Source: Asaia bogorensis
Lineage (GTDB): Bacteria; Pseudomonadota; Alphaproteobacteria; Acetobacterales; Acetobacteraceae
DNA length: 64,000 nt
Assembly: GCA_943333505.2 (NCBI GenBank)
Contig: CALQTN020000002.1
Span: forward strand, 1 to 64,000
Direction of reading: 5' to 3'
In this document: positions 8,569 to 16,983 of the stretch, one piece after another
How the letters are laid out: every line of letters begins with the position of its first letter
How positions within the stretch are numbered: position 1 is the first letter of the stretch
The notes under the pieces: generated by a model
What the model was told of the DNA's origin: nothing
Database searches by the model: none
The model's input: the letters and a program-made list of their open reading frames with translations, nothing else
Made by a program: the position numbers and the translations under genes

Positions 8569-9414
8569 ATGTCGGACTTCATCCTCGGCCATGAGCCCGC
8601 CATAAGGCTGGGTGCCTTCCTCGGCATCCTGGTGGTTATGGCGGGTTGGGAGGCGCTGGCGCCGCGTCGCCCCCGCAGCGTATCGCGCTGGCTGCGGTGG
8701 CCGAGCAATCTGGGCATCGTCGTCCTCAACACGGTGGTGCTGCGGCTCGCCATTCCGGTTACCGCGATCGGAGTCGCGGCGCTCGGCGAGCATAATGGTT
8801 GGGGCGTGCTCAACCTGGTGGCGCTTCCTGGCTGGATGCGGATCGTTGCGGCTGTGCTGGTGCTCGACGTGGCGGTCTATTTCCAGCATGCGGTGTTTCA
8901 TGCGGTGCCGGCGCTGTGGCGGTTGCACCGCATGCACCATGCCGATGTCGATTTTGACGTGACCACCGGCGCACGGTTCCATCCGATTGAAATCCTGCTC
9001 TCAATGGGTCTGAAGCTCGCCGTGGTCGCAGCTCTTGGCGCGCCGCCGATTGCGGTGCTGGTTTTCGAGGTCGCGCTGAACGCGACGGCGATGTTCAATC
9101 ACGGCAATGTCGGGCTGCCGGCCTGGCTCGACAGGATGCTGCGCTGGATTGTGGTGACGCCGGATATGCATCGCGTTCATCATTCCGTGGTGCCGCGCGA
9201 AACCAACAGCAATTTTGGCTTCAACCTGCCATGGTGGGACCGGCTGTTCGGCACGTATTGCGCTGAGCCAACGGGCGGCCAGGCCGGCATGACCATCGGT
9301 TTGGAGCGCTTTCGTGATCCGGGCCAGTTGCGGATCGACCGGATGTTGCTTCAACCGCTTGTCGGGTCTGCCGATGCCCATCCGATCGAGCGTCAGGGCA
9401 GGCCGCCCACCTGA
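8569..9414 (+). CDS. Sterol desaturase / fatty acid hydroxylase family membrane protein
   Basis: This 281-residue integral membrane di-iron oxygenase has several hydrophobic segments. The histidine clusters that bind the two irons are visible: HAVFH at residues 107-111, HRMHH at 120-124 and HRVHH near 201-205, with further His in ARFHPIE. The family hydroxylates or desaturates lipids such as sterols, fatty acids or carotenoids, with electrons from an unnamed donor. It starts 18 bp after the binding-protein stop codon, so the two are probably cotranscribed, although a functional link is not evident. Substrate cannot be assigned. Confidence 0.88.
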   Translation: MSDFILGHEPAIRLGAFLGILVVMAGWEALAPRRPRSVSRWLRWPSNLGIVVLNTVVLRLAIPVTAIGVAALGEHNGWGVLNLVALPGWMRIVAAVLVLDVAVYFQHAVFHAVPALWRLHRMHHADVDFDVTTGARFHPIEILLSMGLKLAVVAALGAPPIAVLVFEVALNATAMFNHGNVGLPAWLDRMLRWIVVTPDMHRVHHSVVPRETNSNFGFNLPWWDRLFGTYCAEPTGGQAGMTIGLERFRDPGQLRIDRMLLQPLVGSADAHPIERQGRPPT

Positions 9415-9503
9415 GCGGCGCCTCGTGGTCCGAGTTCCTGGGATGTACGTGACATGGGCGAGGAACGGCGATAGCGTTTTGTTTGGATGTGGCTGGGGGC
9501 AAT

Positions 9504-10673
9504 ATGTCGGACTCTTATGACGGCGGCGGCAATCAGACCGACAATTTCTCCGAAACCTCGACCCAAAGCTGGTGGGACAGGATCATGGGCGGCTTCATTG
9601 CTGCCCTGATCGGGTTGATCCTGGTGCCGGCCGCGGTGGTCCTGCTCTACTGGAACGAAGGCCGCGCGGTTGAGGCGATCCGCGCGCTGGGCCGGGGGGC
9701 GGCGGCCATTATCGAGGTATCGGCGACAAATCTTGATCCCGCCGCCGAGGGCAGGCTGGTTCATCTCACCGGCCTGCTGAAACCAGGCGTTGCTGCGCGC
9801 GATCCGGTTTTTGGCGTTTCCGGCGATGGTTTGGTCCGTCTGGCGCGGCGGGTGGAGATGTTTCAATGGATCGAAGAAACCTCGACCACCAGCCAGTCCA
9901 ATGTTGGCGGCTCGAAAACCACGGAGAAAACCTACAGCTACAAGAAGGCATGGTCGGAAAGCGCGATCAATTCGGCGCAGTTTAACGCACGAACCGGCCA
10001 TCAGAATCCGTCGATGCCATTGGCGTCACAGCGTTTCACCGGCGGTGATGTCCGGCTCGGGGCGTACAAGGTTGCGCCGGCTTTGCTTGAGCAACTGTCG
10101 AGTTTCGTCGGTCTGCAACCGCGAACCGCCCCGCCATCCGGCTATCAGCTGGTGGGTGAGGGGTTTTATCGTGGCCAGAACCCAGCCGATCCGGCGGTTG
10201 GTGATATTCGGGTGGGCTTCGCGAGTGTGCCGGCGCAAACCGTGTCGGTTGCGGCAGCGGTAGCAGGTGGCACGCTGGCGCCGTATCGTGACGCGACAGG
10301 CTACACGATTGCGCTGCTCGAAGCCGGCGATGTCAGCGCGGCCCAGCTGTTTCGCGACGAGGCGAAATCCGAAAGCGTGCTGACCTGGAGTCTGCGTGGC
10401 GTCGGGTTTGTGCTCGTATTGATCGGGCTGGTTTGCATGACGCGACCGCTGACGATGCTGGCGGCGGTGCTGCCAATCCTGGAAAGCGTTGTCGGGGTGG
10501 GCGGCTTTATTGTCGCGCTGACCCTGTCGGTGCCGATCACCTTGCTGACCATTGCGGTTGCCTGGATTGTGCATCGGCCGTTGCTCGGGGTGGGATTGCT
10601 GGTTGCGGCGATGGGATGGTTGGTGTTGCTGCGCTATATGCGCCCACGCCGGACGGCCCAGGCTTTTCGCTGA
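9504..10673 (+). CDS. TMEM43 (LUMA)-family membrane protein
   Basis: This 389-residue protein has a membrane segment near residues 22-42 (IMGGFIAALIGLILVPA, then LLYWNEGRAV), a large soluble region, and three or four closely spaced hydrophobic segments in the last 100 residues. The NEGRAV motif after the first segment and the FQWIEETSTTSQ region are typical of TMEM43-like proteins, whose bacterial role is unknown. I took the ATG with GGGGG about 7 nt upstream; an in-frame start 21 nt earlier is possible. It stands alone between the desaturase gene and a binding-protein gene. Confidence 0.8.
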   Translation: MSDSYDGGGNQTDNFSETSTQSWWDRIMGGFIAALIGLILVPAAVVLLYWNEGRAVEAIRALGRGAAAIIEVSATNLDPAAEGRLVHLTGLLKPGVAARDPVFGVSGDGLVRLARRVEMFQWIEETSTTSQSNVGGSKTTEKTYSYKKAWSESAINSAQFNARTGHQNPSMPLASQRFTGGDVRLGAYKVAPALLEQLSSFVGLQPRTAPPSGYQLVGEGFYRGQNPADPAVGDIRVGFASVPAQTVSVAAAVAGGTLAPYRDATGYTIALLEAGDVSAAQLFRDEAKSESVLTWSLRGVGFVLVLIGLVCMTRPLTMLAAVLPILESVVGVGGFIVALTLSVPITLLTIAVAWIVHRPLLGVGLLVAAMGWLVLLRYMRPRRTAQAFR

Positions 10674-10730
10674 AACCGGACATCATCGCATGCGGTACAC
10701 TGCCGATAATTTTGTAGTTGGAGAGCCGAA

Positions 10731-12248
10731 ATGAGCACACGTTGGACAATGGTGGTCGCGTTGGGTCTGGGTTTGTCGATGCTTGGCGCGGCGGCGCCGG
10801 CGCAAACGCTCCGCATCGGGATTGGCAGTGACCCCGATATCCTTGACCCGACCTTGTCGCGCAGTGTCGCGGGACGGCAGGTATTTACCGCGATGTGCGA
10901 CAAGCTGGTGGATATCGACGCGAAGTTGAATTTTGTGCCCCAACTCGCCACCGCCTGGAAATGGAGCGAGGACGGACGTGCCCTCACGCTCAGTCTCCGC
11001 CCGGGGGTGACGTTCCATGACGGTGCCGCGATGGATGCGGCTGCAGTGCAGGCTAGTCTTGAACGCCATTTGCGGATGCCCGGCTCGACCCGGAAGGCCG
11101 AGCTCGGGCCGGTTGCCGCGATTGACACGCTAGGCCCGCTTGAAGTGCGCATCACGATGAATTCGGTATTCGCCCCGCTGGTCGCGGTGTTGTCCGACCG
11201 CGCCGGGATGATGATGTCGGCGCGTGCCGCCGCCCAAACCGGGGAGGCTTTCGCCGCCGCCCCTGGGTGCGCCGGTCCCTTCAAGTTCGTGCGCCGGATT
11301 GCGCAGGACCGCATCGAGCTTGAACGGTTCAAGGAGCATTGGGACGCCGCCCGGTTCCATTTCGACAAGGTGATCTATCAGCCGATTACTGACACCACCA
11401 TTCGCGCCGCCAATCTGCGGGCCGGCAGCCTGGAAATCATTGAGGCGGTGAACCCGACCGATGTCGCGGCGATGGCCGCCGATAAACGGGTCAAGCTGCA
11501 TATGAGCCCGGGCCTGGTGTCAGGCTACATTGCGATCAATGTTGGCAATGGCCGCCGCGCTGAGGGTAGGCTTGGCCGTGACAAGTTGGTGCGCGAAGCG
11601 CTTGATGCGGCGATCGATCGGCAGATCCTCAATCAGGTTGCGTTCAACGGCGCCTATATTCCCGGCAACCAGTCCGTCCAGCCCGAAAGCCCGTTTTACA
11701 GTGCCAACGTGCCGGTGCCGCCGCGGGATCTCGCGCGGGCCAAAGCCTTGCTGAAACAGGCCGGGCTGGAGCAGGTGAAGATGCAGATGTCTGTCCCCAA
11801 CACCACCGAATTCCGTCAGGCGGCGGAGGTGATCCAGGCCATGGCGCGTGAGGCGGGGATCGACATTGAACTCACAGTGGTTGAGGTTGCCACGCTGCTC
11901 AAGCAATGGACCGATGGCGATTTTGAATCGCTGATCATCTTATGGAGTGGGCGTACTGACATTGATGCCAATCTCTATAATTTCAACGCCTGTGGCATGG
12001 CGTTGAACGGCGGGCGCTACTGCAATCCGGAGGTTGATCGCTTGTTGAATGACGGTCGTGGGGCGACGGAGTTTGCGAAGCGCAAGATCGCCTATGACGC
12101 TGCTGCCAAAATTTATCTCGACGATCGGCCTTATATTTACCTGTGGAACGGTCGGTTGATTGCCGGGACATCGGCACGGCTCGACGGGTTGACCATGGTG
12201 CCGGATGGGATGTTGCGCTTGCGTGACCTCCGGCTGCGGGATAACTGA
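10731..12248 (+). CDS. ABC transporter family-5 solute-binding protein, copy 2
   Basis: This 505-residue peptide-type binding protein has an ordinary Sec signal peptide (hydrophobic VVALGLGLSMLGAAAPAQ, cleavage likely after Ala-Gln). The mature protein starts LRIGIGSDPDILDPT, then shows the LSLRPGVTFHDGAAM block. A GGAGAG precedes the ATG. It belongs to a different branch from the other three copies: it lacks the PHADxxSLDPVWTTAD opening. No permease or ATPase is linked. The gene ends about 40 bp before a family B repeat that separates it from the convergent GST gene. Confidence 0.88.
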   Translation: MSTRWTMVVALGLGLSMLGAAAPAQTLRIGIGSDPDILDPTLSRSVAGRQVFTAMCDKLVDIDAKLNFVPQLATAWKWSEDGRALTLSLRPGVTFHDGAAMDAAAVQASLERHLRMPGSTRKAELGPVAAIDTLGPLEVRITMNSVFAPLVAVLSDRAGMMMSARAAAQTGEAFAAAPGCAGPFKFVRRIAQDRIELERFKEHWDAARFHFDKVIYQPITDTTIRAANLRAGSLEIIEAVNPTDVAAMAADKRVKLHMSPGLVSGYIAINVGNGRRAEGRLGRDKLVREALDAAIDRQILNQVAFNGAYIPGNQSVQPESPFYSANVPVPPRDLARAKALLKQAGLEQVKMQMSVPNTTEFRQAAEVIQAMAREAGIDIELTVVEVATLLKQWTDGDFESLIILWSGRTDIDANLYNFNACGMALNGGRYCNPEVDRLLNDGRGATEFAKRKIAYDAAAKIYLDDRPYIYLWNGRLIAGTSARLDGLTMVPDGMLRLRDLRLRDN

Positions 12249-12288
12249 CCCCGCCTGGAGGGCGACCCGGTGAAGTTCAATCGGTCAA

Positions 12289-12363
12289 TAGTCTGATAAA
12301 ATGTTGTTTTTACAACAATCGTCATTCATCCAATCGAAGCCGATTGAACGCATGACGATCTAA
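12289..12363. repeat. Family B palindromic repeat, locus B1
   Basis: This is a diverged copy of the AT-richer module with the core CAATCGaagCCGATTG. It carries an internal TGTTGT/ACAACA hairpin and ends in GATCTAA. The final CTA (12360-12362) is read on the minus strand as the TAG stop of the GST gene. It matches the right half of locus B5 and, inverted, locus B2. Confidence 0.75.
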
Positions 12364-12986
12364 CGCGGCGGGATGAACACCTGCTTGATCTCGTCGAACG
12401 CCGGCAATGCCTCGCAATGCGCGGCAGCCTTGGCCAGCGCCGGCCAGCGCGCAGGCACCACCACCCCGGGATGGGCTTCGGTGGCAAAGCGCCAGGCGCA
12501 GGCGAAGGCGATGTCGGCATGGGAAATCATGTCGCCAAACCAGAACGGCGCGTTGCTGGCCGCGCGTGACACTTCGAGCGCATCAAGCACCGCCTCGACC
12601 TGACCTCGGCAGCGCGTGAGCCACATCTCGGAGGTTTGCGCGTGCAGCACCCGCTCATAGACCAGTGCTACCGCCTTATCGGCCAGGCCGGTCGACAGCG
12701 CGCAGATCTTCAACGCCGTGCGCCGGGCCGGGCCGTATGCCGGCAGCATGGCGCGGGACGGGCCAACTTCCTCATCGAGGAAATCCAGAATAGCGCTGCT
12801 GTCGATCAGCACTTCGCCATCAAAGAGTACCAGGGTTGGCACCCGGCGCAGCGGGTTGAACGGCGCGATCTTGTCGCCATCACCGAAGGTCGACCACGGA
12901 CGGTGCTCGAACGCCATTTTGTACAGCCGCAACGCAATTGCGACGCGGCGCACGAATGGGCTGTCGTACTGTCCGATCAGGATCAT
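12360..12986 (-). CDS. Glutathione S-transferase family protein
   Basis: This 208-residue protein has a thioredoxin-like N-terminal domain (SPFVRRVAIALRLY, then RRVPTLVLFDG with the cis-proline and DSSAILDFLDE for the gamma-glutamyl contact) and an all-helical C-terminal domain. GSTs conjugate glutathione to electrophiles or act as glutathione-dependent isomerases; the substrate here is unknown. The ATG at 12986 overlaps the TGA of the metallo-hydrolase gene, so the pair is translationally coupled. An upstream in-frame start would run 23 codons into that gene and is unlikely. The stop codon lies inside repeat B1. Confidence 0.87.
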   Translation of the reverse strand: MILIGQYDSPFVRRVAIALRLYKMAFEHRPWSTFGDGDKIAPFNPLRRVPTLVLFDGEVLIDSSAILDFLDEEVGPSRAMLPAYGPARRTALKICALSTGLADKAVALVYERVLHAQTSEMWLTRCRGQVEAVLDALEVSRAASNAPFWFGDMISHADIAFACAWRFATEAHPGVVVPARWPALAKAAAHCEALPAFDEIKQVFIPPR

Positions 12987-13636
12987 GGAGCGAATTGCAG
13001 GAACGGATTTTGTTTGCGTTCCTCGCCGAAGCTCGATGCCGGGCCATGGCCGCAAATGAAACCGATATCATCACCCAGCGGCAGCAGTTTGCGGCGGATC
13101 GAGCGTACCAGCAGGTTGCCATCGCCATATTCGAAATCACTGCGGCCGACCGAGCGGCAGAACAGCACATCCCCGACAAAGGCAAAGCGCAAATTCTTGT
13201 CGACATAAACCAGGCTGCCGGGCGAATGGCCGGGGCAGTGGTAGATATCGAAATGGAACATGCCGAGATCGACGGTATCGCCTTCCTCGAGCCACAGATC
13301 CGGGGTGCAGTTTGCCATCCCGGTCATGCCCATGCGCTCGGCTGAGCTTGCCACTTCATCCATCAGGAACTTGTCGCGGATATCCGGCCCGTGGATCGGC
13401 ACCGCGCCGCCGAGCATTTCCTTTAACGTCATCGCGCCCCCGACATGGTCGAGATGGCCGTGGGTGAGCAGGATGAGTTCGACCTTCAGGCCGAGTTTTT
13501 CGATGTTGGCGAAGATTTCGTCAGCGTCGCCGCCGGGGTCGACGACCATGGCGCGCTTGCTGTCTTCTTCCCAGAGGAGTGAGCAGTTCTGCTCGAACTG
13601 GGTGACCGGGAGGATGGCGAGTTTGAAGTCTGGCAT
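12983..13636 (-). CDS. MBL-fold metallo-hydrolase (glyoxalase II-like)
   Basis: This 217-residue metallo-beta-lactamase-fold enzyme has the zinc motif THGHLDH at residues 58-64, the further ligand His in YHCPGHSPGS, Asp in FVGDVLF and a terminal His in ICGHGP. It is of the short group often annotated as hydroxyacylglutathione hydrolase-like. Coupling with a GST gene fits a role in thioester or glutathione-adduct hydrolysis, but that is inference. The start MPDFKLAILPV was chosen. The longer reading frame upstream (KVFLVLFVYKKN) is merely translated repeat A1. Confidence 0.88.
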   Translation of the reverse strand: MPDFKLAILPVTQFEQNCSLLWEEDSKRAMVVDPGGDADEIFANIEKLGLKVELILLTHGHLDHVGGAMTLKEMLGGAVPIHGPDIRDKFLMDEVASSAERMGMTGMANCTPDLWLEEGDTVDLGMFHFDIYHCPGHSPGSLVYVDKNLRFAFVGDVLFCRSVGRSDFEYGDGNLLVRSIRRKLLPLGDDIGFICGHGPASSFGEERKQNPFLQFAP

Positions 13637-13669
13637 AACGGAGTTCCTGGAAAAGGATTTAAGAAAGCA

Positions 13670-13805
13670 GTTCTTTTTGTAAACAAAAAGAACCAAAAAA
13701 ACTTTCTCCGACCCTGTTGCCGCTGGTGTGGGACTGGGGTGAGGTCCCACGCCAACGGCAATAAAGTCGGAGGTTTTTTTGCTTCTTTATTTTCAAACAA
13801 AGAAG
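13670..13805. repeat. Family A composite three-hairpin repeat, copy A1
   Basis: Three palindromes lie in a row. The left one, 13670-13693, is GTTCTTTTTGT/ACAAAAAGAAC. The centre has arms 13717-13734 and 13744-13761, matching at 16 of 18 positions with both mismatches giving G-U pairs in RNA. The right one, 13782-13805, is CTTCTTTATTT/AAACAAAGAAG. Poly-A/T spacers AAAAAAACTT and TTTTTTTGC link them. The reverse complement matches copy A2 at 46025 through all three hairpins. The unit lies between the metallo-hydrolase gene and the decayed cysI. It may act as a transcription terminator or be a non-autonomous mobile repeat. Confidence 0.85.
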
Positions 13806-13846
13806 ACCTTCCTTCCTTAAAACCTTTGTCGTTTTCCTCCCCTAGG

Positions 13847-14331
13847 TCAACGCCAGAAGTCCCTCGGCACCAATCCAGCTGCAAAAATCACCGCCACTGT
13901 GGGTTGAAAATTTCCCTTGATAATTTCGTGAAATTATAGGCGCTGCCGTGCGGTCATCCGCAGCGTGCCGGCGCCGTATTGGTTAGCAAGCTCGTCGAGC
14001 GCGAGATACTGGGAAGTTGTCAGGATGCCGCCAGGCATCTGCACCCGCAGCCTGAAACTATCGTCCTTTTCCTCGCCGATCTGCTTGCGTGCGGTGTCGG
14101 TGTCGCGGTCATACTGTTCCAATATTTCACGCAATGTCAGTATATTACGATCATCGTCGGTAACCTGACTGCCAGGGCTCGCGAGCTCTGCCGCCAGATC
14201 GCCACGCAGCCTGCTAAAGGACTCCTTCAACCGCTCCGCGCCCGATAATGCGCTGGGGGGGCGGGTGGCACGGCAACTTGCGGGGCATCGGGATTCTCTC
14301 GGAATGGCAAATTCACTTTAAGCTTGCGCAT
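13847..14331 (-). pseudogene. cysI: Decayed N-terminal part of sulfite reductase hemoprotein
   Basis: Reading leftward from the ATG at 14331, MRKLKVNLPFRENPDAPQ runs to a run of seven G (14255-14261 on the plus strand). There the frame is lost; the next frame continues as LSGAERLKESFSRLRGD, then RLRVQMPGGILTTSQYLALDELA and GTLRMTARQ. This is the first ferredoxin-like half domain of NirA/CysI reductases. A TAA follows at about 13937, in place of the expected Gln codon, and recognisable sequence (FHEIIKGNFQPT) continues to 13847. All siroheme and iron-sulfur ligand regions are missing. A single-base insertion, a nonsense change and loss of about 400 C-terminal codons make it non-functional. It lies near cysK and its Rrf2 regulator. 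Confidence 0.8.
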
Positions 14332-14378
14332 GGAGGAAAAAATACCATATATAAAACGTGAATTAGGATATTCTCCAC

Positions 14379-14588
14379 ATGTCGACGCAAAATACGCTTC
14401 GGTTCTTTGGTAATGCGGCCCTGTCATCCGCCCCGTTTGGTGACATGCTGCCGGGCCTGGTGGTGTGCGAACGGCCCGAGGCGGAGCCCGGCGCCGAAGA
14501 ACAACCCATGATCACCAGTGTTGAGGTGATGTGGGCATGCGCCTCGGCGACCGCGGTTTGGTTGGCGGCGCTGTTTCTCGCCGTTTAG
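14379..14588 (+). CDS. Small hypothetical protein with C-terminal membrane segment
   Basis: This 69-residue protein has an N-terminal soluble part with an acidic stretch (ERPEAEPGAEEQP) and one hydrophobic helix at the C-terminus (VMWACASATAVWLAALFLAV). An AGGA lies about 10 nt before the ATG. It starts 47 bp from the start of the decayed cysI gene, divergently, in an AT-rich stretch that could hold promoters for both. I recognise no family. It might be a tail-anchored membrane peptide or a chance frame. Confidence 0.4.
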   Translation: MSTQNTLRFFGNAALSSAPFGDMLPGLVVCERPEAEPGAEEQPMITSVEVMWACASATAVWLAALFLAV

Positions 14589-14618
14589 ATTTTGCCCGGA
14601 TGTCTGTCCTGACCCGCG

Positions 14619-14687
14619 TTAGATCATCATTCGTTCAATCGGCTCTGATTTTACGTATAAAGATTATTGTGAAAACAAGACTCTAAA
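14619..14687. repeat. Family B palindromic repeat, locus B2 (inverted)
   Basis: It begins TTAGATCATCATTCGTTCAATCGG and ends AAACAAGACTCTAAA. It is the reverse complement of the module seen in B1, B4 and B5. The terminal CTA at 14683-14685 gives the TAG stop of the Rrf2 gene on the minus strand. The central palindrome is more degraded than in B5. Confidence 0.75.
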
Positions 14688-15132
14688 TTGCGAAGCTGAT
14701 GGGTTCGCTCGATGGCCGTTTCAATCCCGCGGCTACGGCGCGGCGGATAAGGTCATCGAGTGTCTGCGTGCCAAGTGCCACGCGCGCGGCATCCTCCAAC
14801 TCGCTCCACAGCTGATCCACCACCGCGGTTTGCAGTCGTCCGCCTGGGCCATCCACGGCGGGGGTGTCATCGGCGTTGGCGATCGCGACGATTTCGCTGA
14901 GGCGGATTTCCCGCCTCGGCCGCCCCAGGCGATAGCCGCCGCGCGGACCGCGCACGCTATCGAGCAGTCCCGCGCGCGACAGGGTTTGCAGCAACGGCTC
15001 CATTCCCCGTCGCGCAAGGGCTAGCCGCTCTGCGAGGTCTCCGGCGCTCACTGTTTCGCGCCCCGCTGCGTGGAAGGCGATATCCAGCATGATGGTGATG
15101 GCGGTCATGGCGCGGTCGCGACGGATCAACAT
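14683..15132 (-). CDS. Rrf2-family transcriptional regulator
   Basis: This 149-residue winged-helix regulator has the DNA-binding region SAGDLAERLALARRGMEPLLQTLSRAG and the wing GLLDSVRGPRGGYRLGRP, typical of Rrf2 proteins. It contains no cysteine at all, so it cannot bind an iron-sulfur cluster as IscR or NsrR do. It is instead like CymR-type members that sense cysteine status through cysteine synthase. It is divergent from cysK with 69 bp between, which makes cysK the obvious target; this is inferred from position. Its stop codon is contributed by repeat B2. Confidence 0.88.
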   Translation of the reverse strand: MLIRRDRAMTAITIMLDIAFHAAGRETVSAGDLAERLALARRGMEPLLQTLSRAGLLDSVRGPRGGYRLGRPRREIRLSEIVAIANADDTPAVDGPGGRLQTAVVDQLWSELEDAARVALGTQTLDDLIRRAVAAGLKRPSSEPISFAI

Positions 15133-15201
15133 GCACGGACTCGATCTCAGATGAATTGCAGCGGACTAAACCACGATCCCGCGCTGTGATACAGGTATTG
15201 C

Positions 15202-16194
15202 ATGTCCAAGCCATTGCCCCGAGTCGCTATTCCGCCCGATCTGATAGGCACCGCGCGTGGCCGAATTTTCGATAGCGTGCTCGATACCGTCGGTGCGACC
15301 CCGTTGGTCGGGTTGCCGCGTATCCAGACGGAAGACCGGTTGCTGGCGCGGGTAACCCTCAAACTCGAATTCTTCAACCCGCTCGGTTCGGTCAAGGATC
15401 GCATTGGCCTGGCGATGATCCGCACCGCCGAGACATCAGGGTTGATCGCGCCAGGGCGATCGGTGCTTGTCGAGCCGACCTCGGGCAATACCGGTATCGC
15501 GTTGGGGTTTGTGGCCGCCGCGCGCGGCTACCGATTGATCGTGTGTATGCCGGAAGGTGCGTCGATCGAGCGACGGAAAATGTTGCGGCTAATGGGAGCG
15601 GAGGTGCAATTGACCCCGGCACGATTGGGTATGGCCGGTGCCATTGCCAAGGCCGAGGCAGTGGTTACGGCGACACCAGGCGCGTGGATGCCGCGCCAGT
15701 TCGATAATCCCGCAAATCCAGACATTCACGAGGCCACCACTGCGGAGGAGATTTGGGCGGATACCGCGGGGCTGGTTGATATCGTGGTGGGTGGCGCTGG
15801 GACTGGCGGGACGCTGACCGGGATTGCCCGGGCCCTGAAGCCGCGCCGCGCCGGCCTGCGAATATGTCTGATCGAGCCGTCAGAGAGCGCGGTGCTGTCA
15901 GGCGACGAGCCAGGTCCGCATGGTCTGCAGGGCATCGGGCCGGGGTTTCAGCCATCGGTGTTGGACATGTCGTTGATGGACATGGTGATGCGGGTCAGTG
16001 AACGCGACGCGATCGCCACCGCCCGGCGCTGTGCGCGGACGGAGGGTTTGCCGATCGGTATATCGTCGGGTGCGGCGCTGCATGCGGCCTTGGCGCTGGC
16101 GGTCGATCCGGCCCATGCTGGCAAGCTGATCGTGGCGATCGCGCCGTCTTTTGCCGAACGCTATTTGTCCACGTCGTTGTTTGCGGGGATGTAG
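15202..16194 (+). CDS. cysK: Cysteine synthase A (O-acetylserine sulfhydrylase)
   Basis: This 330-residue fold-type II PLP enzyme makes cysteine from O-acetylserine and sulfide. The PLP-binding lysine is Lys65 in GSVKDRIG. The substrate loop reads TSGNTGIALGF, and the phosphate cup is GGAGTGGTLTG. An N-terminal extension of about 25 residues precedes the usual DTVGATPLVGLPR opening. It is followed after 3 bp by the alpha/beta-fold gene and is divergent from the Rrf2 regulator. The sulfite reductase gene nearby is dead, so sulfide must come from another reductase or from outside. Confidence 0.92.
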   Translation: MSKPLPRVAIPPDLIGTARGRIFDSVLDTVGATPLVGLPRIQTEDRLLARVTLKLEFFNPLGSVKDRIGLAMIRTAETSGLIAPGRSVLVEPTSGNTGIALGFVAAARGYRLIVCMPEGASIERRKMLRLMGAEVQLTPARLGMAGAIAKAEAVVTATPGAWMPRQFDNPANPDIHEATTAEEIWADTAGLVDIVVGGAGTGGTLTGIARALKPRRAGLRICLIEPSESAVLSGDEPGPHGLQGIGPGFQPSVLDMSLMDMVMRVSERDAIATARRCARTEGLPIGISSGAALHAALALAVDPAHAGKLIVAIAPSFAERYLSTSLFAGM

Positions 16195-16197
16195 GGA

Positions 16198-16974
16198 ATG
16201 CGCGCGCGCTATCTGGTTGCCTATGGTGACGTTCGTCTCGATACACTCCGGGACGGGCATGGCGTGCCACTGGTGCTGCTGCCGTCGTCGTCGCGTGATT
16301 CGGAAGACTTTGACGATGTTGCCGAACGTCTGGCTGCAAACGGTTTCATGGTGCTGCGGCCGCAGCCGCGCGGGATGCTGGGGAGCACTGGGCCGTTGAC
16401 CGGCATTACCCAGCATGATTTTGCCCGCGATGTCGCCGAGGTGATCCGCCACGCCAATGCCGGCCCAGCCATCGTATGCGGCCACGCGTATGGCAATTGG
16501 GTGGCGCGCACGGTGGCTGCGGATTTCCCGAATTTGGTGCGCGGCGTGGTGCTGGCGGCGGCGTCGGCCCGGACATCGGCACCTGAGCTGGGCGCCGCAT
16601 TGGCGCGGGCTGCCAATATCGCGCTGCCTGATGCCGACCGTCTGGCCGCGCTGCAATTCGCGTTCTTTGCGCCGGGGCACGATCCGTCGTCGTGGCTTGC
16701 CGGCTGGCATACTGCCATGACCGCTGCGCAGCGTGCTGCGACGTCTGCCGCCCCGCGGTCGGAATGGTGGACGGCCGGGCGGGCGCCAGTGCTGGACATT
16801 CAAGCAGCCTGCGACCCTTGGCGACCGAAAGGCACGGAAAACGATTTCAGTGATGATCTCGGTGCCGGGCGCGTGACAATCCGGGTGATCCAGGACGCCA
16901 GTCATGCGCTGTTCCCCGAACAGCCGGCGGCTCTTGTCGACGCGATTACCGAGTGGGCGCACGCGCGGAGATAA
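16198..16974 (+). CDS. Alpha/beta-hydrolase-fold protein with alanine at the nucleophile position
   Basis: This 258-residue single-domain alpha/beta-hydrolase fold has the strand-turn-helix nucleophile elbow reading CGHAYGNW, so residue 97 is Ala where Ser, Asp or Cys normally sits. Candidate acid (Asp in AACDPWRP) and histidine (DASHALFP) positions are present. Without the nucleophile, ordinary ester hydrolysis is unlikely. Such proteins may be cofactor-free lyases or oxygenases, or binding proteins. It follows cysK by 3 bp and is surely cotranscribed with it, suggesting a task linked to cysteine supply, but no function is recognised. Confidence 0.82.
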   Translation: MRARYLVAYGDVRLDTLRDGHGVPLVLLPSSSRDSEDFDDVAERLAANGFMVLRPQPRGMLGSTGPLTGITQHDFARDVAEVIRHANAGPAIVCGHAYGNWVARTVAADFPNLVRGVVLAAASARTSAPELGAALARAANIALPDADRLAALQFAFFAPGHDPSSWLAGWHTAMTAAQRAATSAAPRSEWWTAGRAPVLDIQAACDPWRPKGTENDFSDDLGAGRVTIRVIQDASHALFPEQPAALVDAITEWAHARR

Positions 16975-16983
16975 AAACTGCGG

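Noticed and set aside
12983-13750. Long N-terminal extension of the metallo-hydrolase
   Set aside because: The extra 38 codons are repeat A1 sequence; the conserved protein starts at MPDFKLAIL.
13739-13939. 66-codon ORF across the repeat A1 region
   Set aside because: It consists of repeat sequence plus the antisense of the cysI remnant; no ribosome-binding site.
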